DNA of 64,000 nucleotides, from contig JADDOH010004215.1 of assembly GCA_016648135.1 (NCBI GenBank), forward strand, positions 1 through 64,000. Reading direction: 5' to 3'. Each line of letters starts with the position of its first letter. The stretch's first letter is position 1. The notes beneath the pieces are model-generated. The model worked only from the letters and a program-made list of their open reading frames with translations. It was not told the origin of the DNA and ran no database searches. Of the stretch, positions 59,861-64,000 are shown one piece after another. Made by a program: the position numbers and the translations under genes. The stretch comes from Agrypnia vestita. Its lineage: Eukaryota > Arthropoda > Insecta > Trichoptera > Phryganeidae.

Positions 59861-62800
59861 GGGCCAGTGATAGGCTTTTTGATTGACATTTTAATTACAG
59901 GATTCTAGGCTAATTTACTGTTTTTGGTCATGTAACCGGTGACTCGATTACGGGAATAATTGTTTCCTACGAAGTTTTTTGTAATAAAACGTAAAGCCGA
60001 ACGTGACATTAATTCCAGCACACTTAGACTGAATTAAAAGGAAAAATCTTACATTTCTTTTTCATATTAAAGCCACCAAAAGCACGCTAAATATATGATT
60101 GATGAGATGAATAATATATGATAATGTTTGAGTACAAATATACTCTTTAAGAATATAAGAAACACCTAATCGTAGTTTACGAAAAAAAATGTACACGGTT
60201 TTGGTGGGTAAAAATAGTCGTTTCCGTGGTAACGATATATTATATTCAGAATCCATAAATATGACACTTTTTACGTTTTTACAGTTTTCAGAAACTCACA
60301 TATTCGAAAAGCCGCGGCATTAACATTTAAAGCGGTTCGAAAAATAAAAAAAAGTTCTTTGACGTCTCGTTAAGTAGGTAAATAATTTATTTGAGAATTA
60401 TTCATTCATAGCTATTGGAATGAAAAAAAATATAACCAGCAATTGGTACCAACGTCCAAAATAAATGTGATAAAATTATATTCGCTCGATCCATCTTAAA
60501 ACTATACGCATAACAGAACAACATATAGACACATGCAATATTTACATATAACCTTGGAAGTACTAATTGGACTTACTCGATTTTTAGTAATAAATACAAT
60601 TTATAAATATGCATTATAAGCTCAGTTTAGTTTAAATTAAAAAAAGTAAACAATTCCTATGAAAACAGCATCTTTCATATGGATCCACAATAGAAGTGAC
60701 GGGCTGAAAAAATAGTATAACAAATAGAATAAAGAGAAAAGTAAAGTAAAACTAGAAAGAATGTAATTCAACTAAAAGATGAAAGCACAAATAAGTTTCA
60801 AGCTGGAATAAAACATCTATAAAATATGATGTAATAAAATAAAATATGTAAAAATTATCACAGTATAGAGTTATAGAGTAACCATCTTGAATTCAAACCC
60901 GTAACAAATCAAAGTAACAAGCAAAGTGAAAATAATTAAAATATGAAAAAATAAAGTGAAAATGTCCGTTTTACAGCTTAAATCATACACATAACAGACA
61001 GCACATAAGTTATTTTTTCAAAATATCTATTTTTTATGATTTGTGATGCAAAAAAGACATTCAATATTACACCTAATCAAAATTGTCATAATGTTGACTT
61101 ATATTGTAAACCACGAGAATTCAAGTATTAAGATTAGACGTTATTAGAATTGATTGTTTTGAAAACCAGAAACGATTTTTAAGAATTCTACGTAATTTAT
61201 ATACTGGTAAACTGGAAGTAATCAATCATGAACCTGGCAGAAAACCTTCAGAATAATAAAACGATAATCTCGTATTTTGTACAATAGCTTGGAATATCAG
61301 ATTCAGCTGCGACAATAAATTATTTAAGGACTTTACGAAATCAATTCTATTAGTGTATGCGAGGCAGTGAAGTTAATTCGATATTTATTTCTGTTTTGTG
61401 GATTAATATTGTACTTGTCCGAAAACGTAACGTCAGGCTAATTGTTGTATTGGATATGCTGAGGAAGAAGAATAAATAAATACTGCGGTATTTAATCTGT
61501 TAACAGAATTTCATATCAGAGAAAAGTGTGAGAAATAGGTGACATTAAGATATACTGTATCACTTACGCAGCGGCATGCAGTAATTACATGGTTTGAAAT
61601 ATAAAATATATTATACAATATGTGGAGTATAGAGGCAAAAGCAGCAATATCAAAACAAAAACGAGCAAGCCTTACAGTATTCGCATATGATATGTAACAT
61701 TTGACATCTCACAATTAAAAATATCAATTGAACAACATTTTTTGTTGGTTAAATGAAATTGCGCGCGCTTTTCCGACCATAGACCATTAATGAATTTGAC
61801 ACAAATCTGGGTAGGTACCTTAACATGCACACGAATATATTATACCACCTTGCAAATCGCAAAATATTTTAATCACTTCAGCTGATTTGAATGAACATTT
61901 TCCGTCAACAGATGTTTTTAAATGGTTTCGTTTACGATTAAAATCCATTACTGTCATTATTTTTTTTGTCAAAATCGTTTAAAGATGTATCGAACATAAT
62001 TTTCGTCGAACAGATTTTTTGATAAGTCAAATATATCTGAGATATTACATATTGAATATCAACAATACGCAACATGTTTGCAAAACTGACATTTCTGAAG
62101 CCAGTCTGTCAATGTCCAAATGTGATATTTTTTAGGTGATGGAAGGTTTTTGATGTGATCCGCGCCGTCTAATTTTCCTCGAAAGAAAAATAATTCTCTG
62201 TCATGAACACGAACACATAACATCAAAAGAAATATCGCTTGAACGTAGTAATTCTCACATATTTGTTTAAAAAAAAACACATTTATATAATTTAATATAC
62301 GGCTGTCAGATTTCATTGTTTATAAACGATGATTATAAACAATGAATTGCGCGGAGCGCGCGCGACGGAAAAATCATCGTTGGAAAAGTGCACGTTAAAT
62401 CTGACCGCTAAAAAATATTGATTTTGAAAGAAGAACTTTAAGGAAAAGTCGTTTTTTAATTTTTTGAATAATTAAACGGTCATTGTAAAACTAATCAATG
62501 ATTTTTGAACTGTCATCACCATTACGTCTCTCTTCAAAATTACAAAAAGTCGGTCGCGAAGTGGATTAAATAATGGTTAAAATATTCCTCACTGACAAGT
62601 GAAACGTAAAGAAAGCATGTAAGAATCTACTCGTCTACGTAGGTAGATGAGTAGATAGTAGATAGATAGTACCTAGAATCTACTCATCAATCCTTGTTTT
62701 TTTGTACTATTGTACTATTATTGTATAATTTTTCAAAAAGTATCTGCAATCCAAATATTTAAGGAAAACAAAAAAATTAATGCACAAAATTCTAGATATA

Positions 62801-64000
62801 TGAGATCTTTGTTAATTTTAACTCTCTTAAATATAATTCTTATACAGCATAAAACCACTTCCAACTTTGTAATGTGTAACATCTTAACGCTCGGTTTATG
62901 GGAGTAATTTCTTTAAAGCGACAAAGGAAACGCGTAACGGGATGTAGGCATGAAATTTTTTCAGATTTTTAATTTATTAATTTTATTCTGAATATTTGAC
63001 TTTGACATTAGGCGTCGGAAGAAAATGTAGAATTCGATAAATTAGGATTATGTTAAATTTAGTTTTATAATATGTCTGTATAACTTTGGCTTAGAAAAAA
63101 ACAGTTCAACAAAAATAATTATAAAACATATATGTTATTGATTCCGACAGAAAAAAAAAATTGTCAAAGAAATCCTTAATGAAGCGAAATAATAATATCT
63201 GTTTAGGAAATATATTAATAAAACAGCTGTACATTTGTCACATACTTTTCAAATATAAGGCTATTTTATAAAATATATTTAAATGAATCTGATGACATGA
63301 ATGAATGCTAAATATGAATTATCCAAACTGTTTCCAGTACCAAACATGGAAGACATAATAAAGCAAGTTTCTTAATAAAAATATGTAATATGAAAATCTA
63401 AACCAAAACCTGGAATACTATAAACTAATGAGAAATAGTGACCAAATAATTACACCAAATTCAAAACAATGCAAATGCAAAACCATTACATTTTCAAAGC
63501 CATCAGCTACAACAACAATCTCCACATCGAGATACGCCGTATAAATAATCATACAGAAAAAATTAAAACATTTTTATAATCAAACATACATTCATAATCC
63601 GTTTAAAATAAATTAAAGAATTCATTTAAAAATTTCCTATTATATATATATTCTGACTATCTTTATAAACACCCGTATATATTAGATAATTCGCACGCTA
63701 ATATTATTTACAGTATAAGAACTGAGGCTCCCTTGTCAAACACAAGAGTTCTCTTTACTTTAAGAGGTCTACAAGAATAAAAAAGCTCAAAAAAATGTCA
63801 ATGTAATAAGTTATTATATAGTTACATCATTTTTTTTAAATTTGAATGTATTTGTGATGCCCATGGGTCGTGTAACCCTTTGAGAAAAAGGCTATAGTTA
63901 GTAATACAAACGAAACACAAATATCATTATTTATTTTTTCCCTAGTGTAATAAAGGGTCCTGATTACATAAATGATGTCAAATTTGGCGCAAACAGGTTG
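59861..64000. other. AT-rich sequence with few recognisable features
   Basis: A family B end ('atatgtggagtatagaggca', 61619-61660), a short GC-rich 'gcgcggagcgcgcgcg' patch (62350) and a 14-bp hairpin (62628-62659, 'atctactcgtctac'/'gtagatgagtagat') are all that stand out. No coding exon was supported. Confidence 0.4.
62628..62659. repeat. Hairpin with 14-bp arms
   Basis: ATCTACTCGTCTAC, loop GTAG, GTAGATGAGTAGAT (one mismatch), followed by GATA/GTAGATA repeats. Confidence 0.5.

Overview
The window is arthropod nuclear DNA, most likely from a moth or butterfly. It is AT-rich, genes have short exons in kilobase-scale introns, insect-type TATA/initiator elements are present, and a 3' tail motif near 4.43 kb resembles one I know from lepidopteran non-LTR elements. 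The order-level call is an inference. Three cellular genes can be supported. (1) The left edge carries two phase-compatible exons (430-558 and 1-78, minus strand) of a gene I do not recognise. (2) A four-exon odorant-binding-protein gene lies on the plus strand (36062-43038). It encodes 195 aa and has a TATA/Inr core promoter 31 bp apart. (3) A six-exon astacin-family zinc metalloprotease gene lies on the minus strand (59398 down to 47780, 286 aa). It has a complete zinc site, Met-turn, pro-peptide aspartate switch and signal peptide. A weaker candidate is a two-exon, 79-aa Lys/Arg-rich gene on the plus strand inside astacin intron 4.

Layout. 0-20 kb is mostly transposon debris: miniature inverted-repeat elements, two tRNA-derived SINE families, a decayed Tc1-like element, 5'-truncated LINEs, and a dense set of Penelope-like element (PLE) ends, two of them carrying GIY-YIG endonuclease sequence. 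20.8-22.1 kb and 32.9-34.2 kb hold two nearly identical mariner elements with 29-bp terminal repeats and TA target duplications; the second has an uninterrupted transposase. 22-32.5 kb is otherwise gene-poor. 36-43 kb is the odorant-binding protein, whose introns have absorbed a MITE, two LINE fragments joined head to head, PLE ends and a 548-bp fold-back. 47.8-59.4 kb is the astacin gene, again with LINE, SINE and MITE insertions in its introns. 59.4-64 kb shows a GC-richer upstream region and then featureless AT-rich DNA.

Main oddities. Astacin intron 4 begins with ten exact-length 34-bp tandem repeats that copy the exon 4 / intron 4 border, so the 5' splice site itself is multiplied. Unit 9 differs so that its GT sits 33 nt downstream and would give an in-frame 11-residue insertion. 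Astacin intron 3 appears to be a GC-AG intron. About ten hammerhead-ribozyme-like cores (CUGANGA, helix, GAAAC) are scattered through PLE-derived ends, some as opposed pairs in large palindromes. The odorant-binding protein has 66 residues between C1 and C2 and a seventh cysteine. The genes show no operon-like or pathway linkage; they are independent units in a repeat-rich background.
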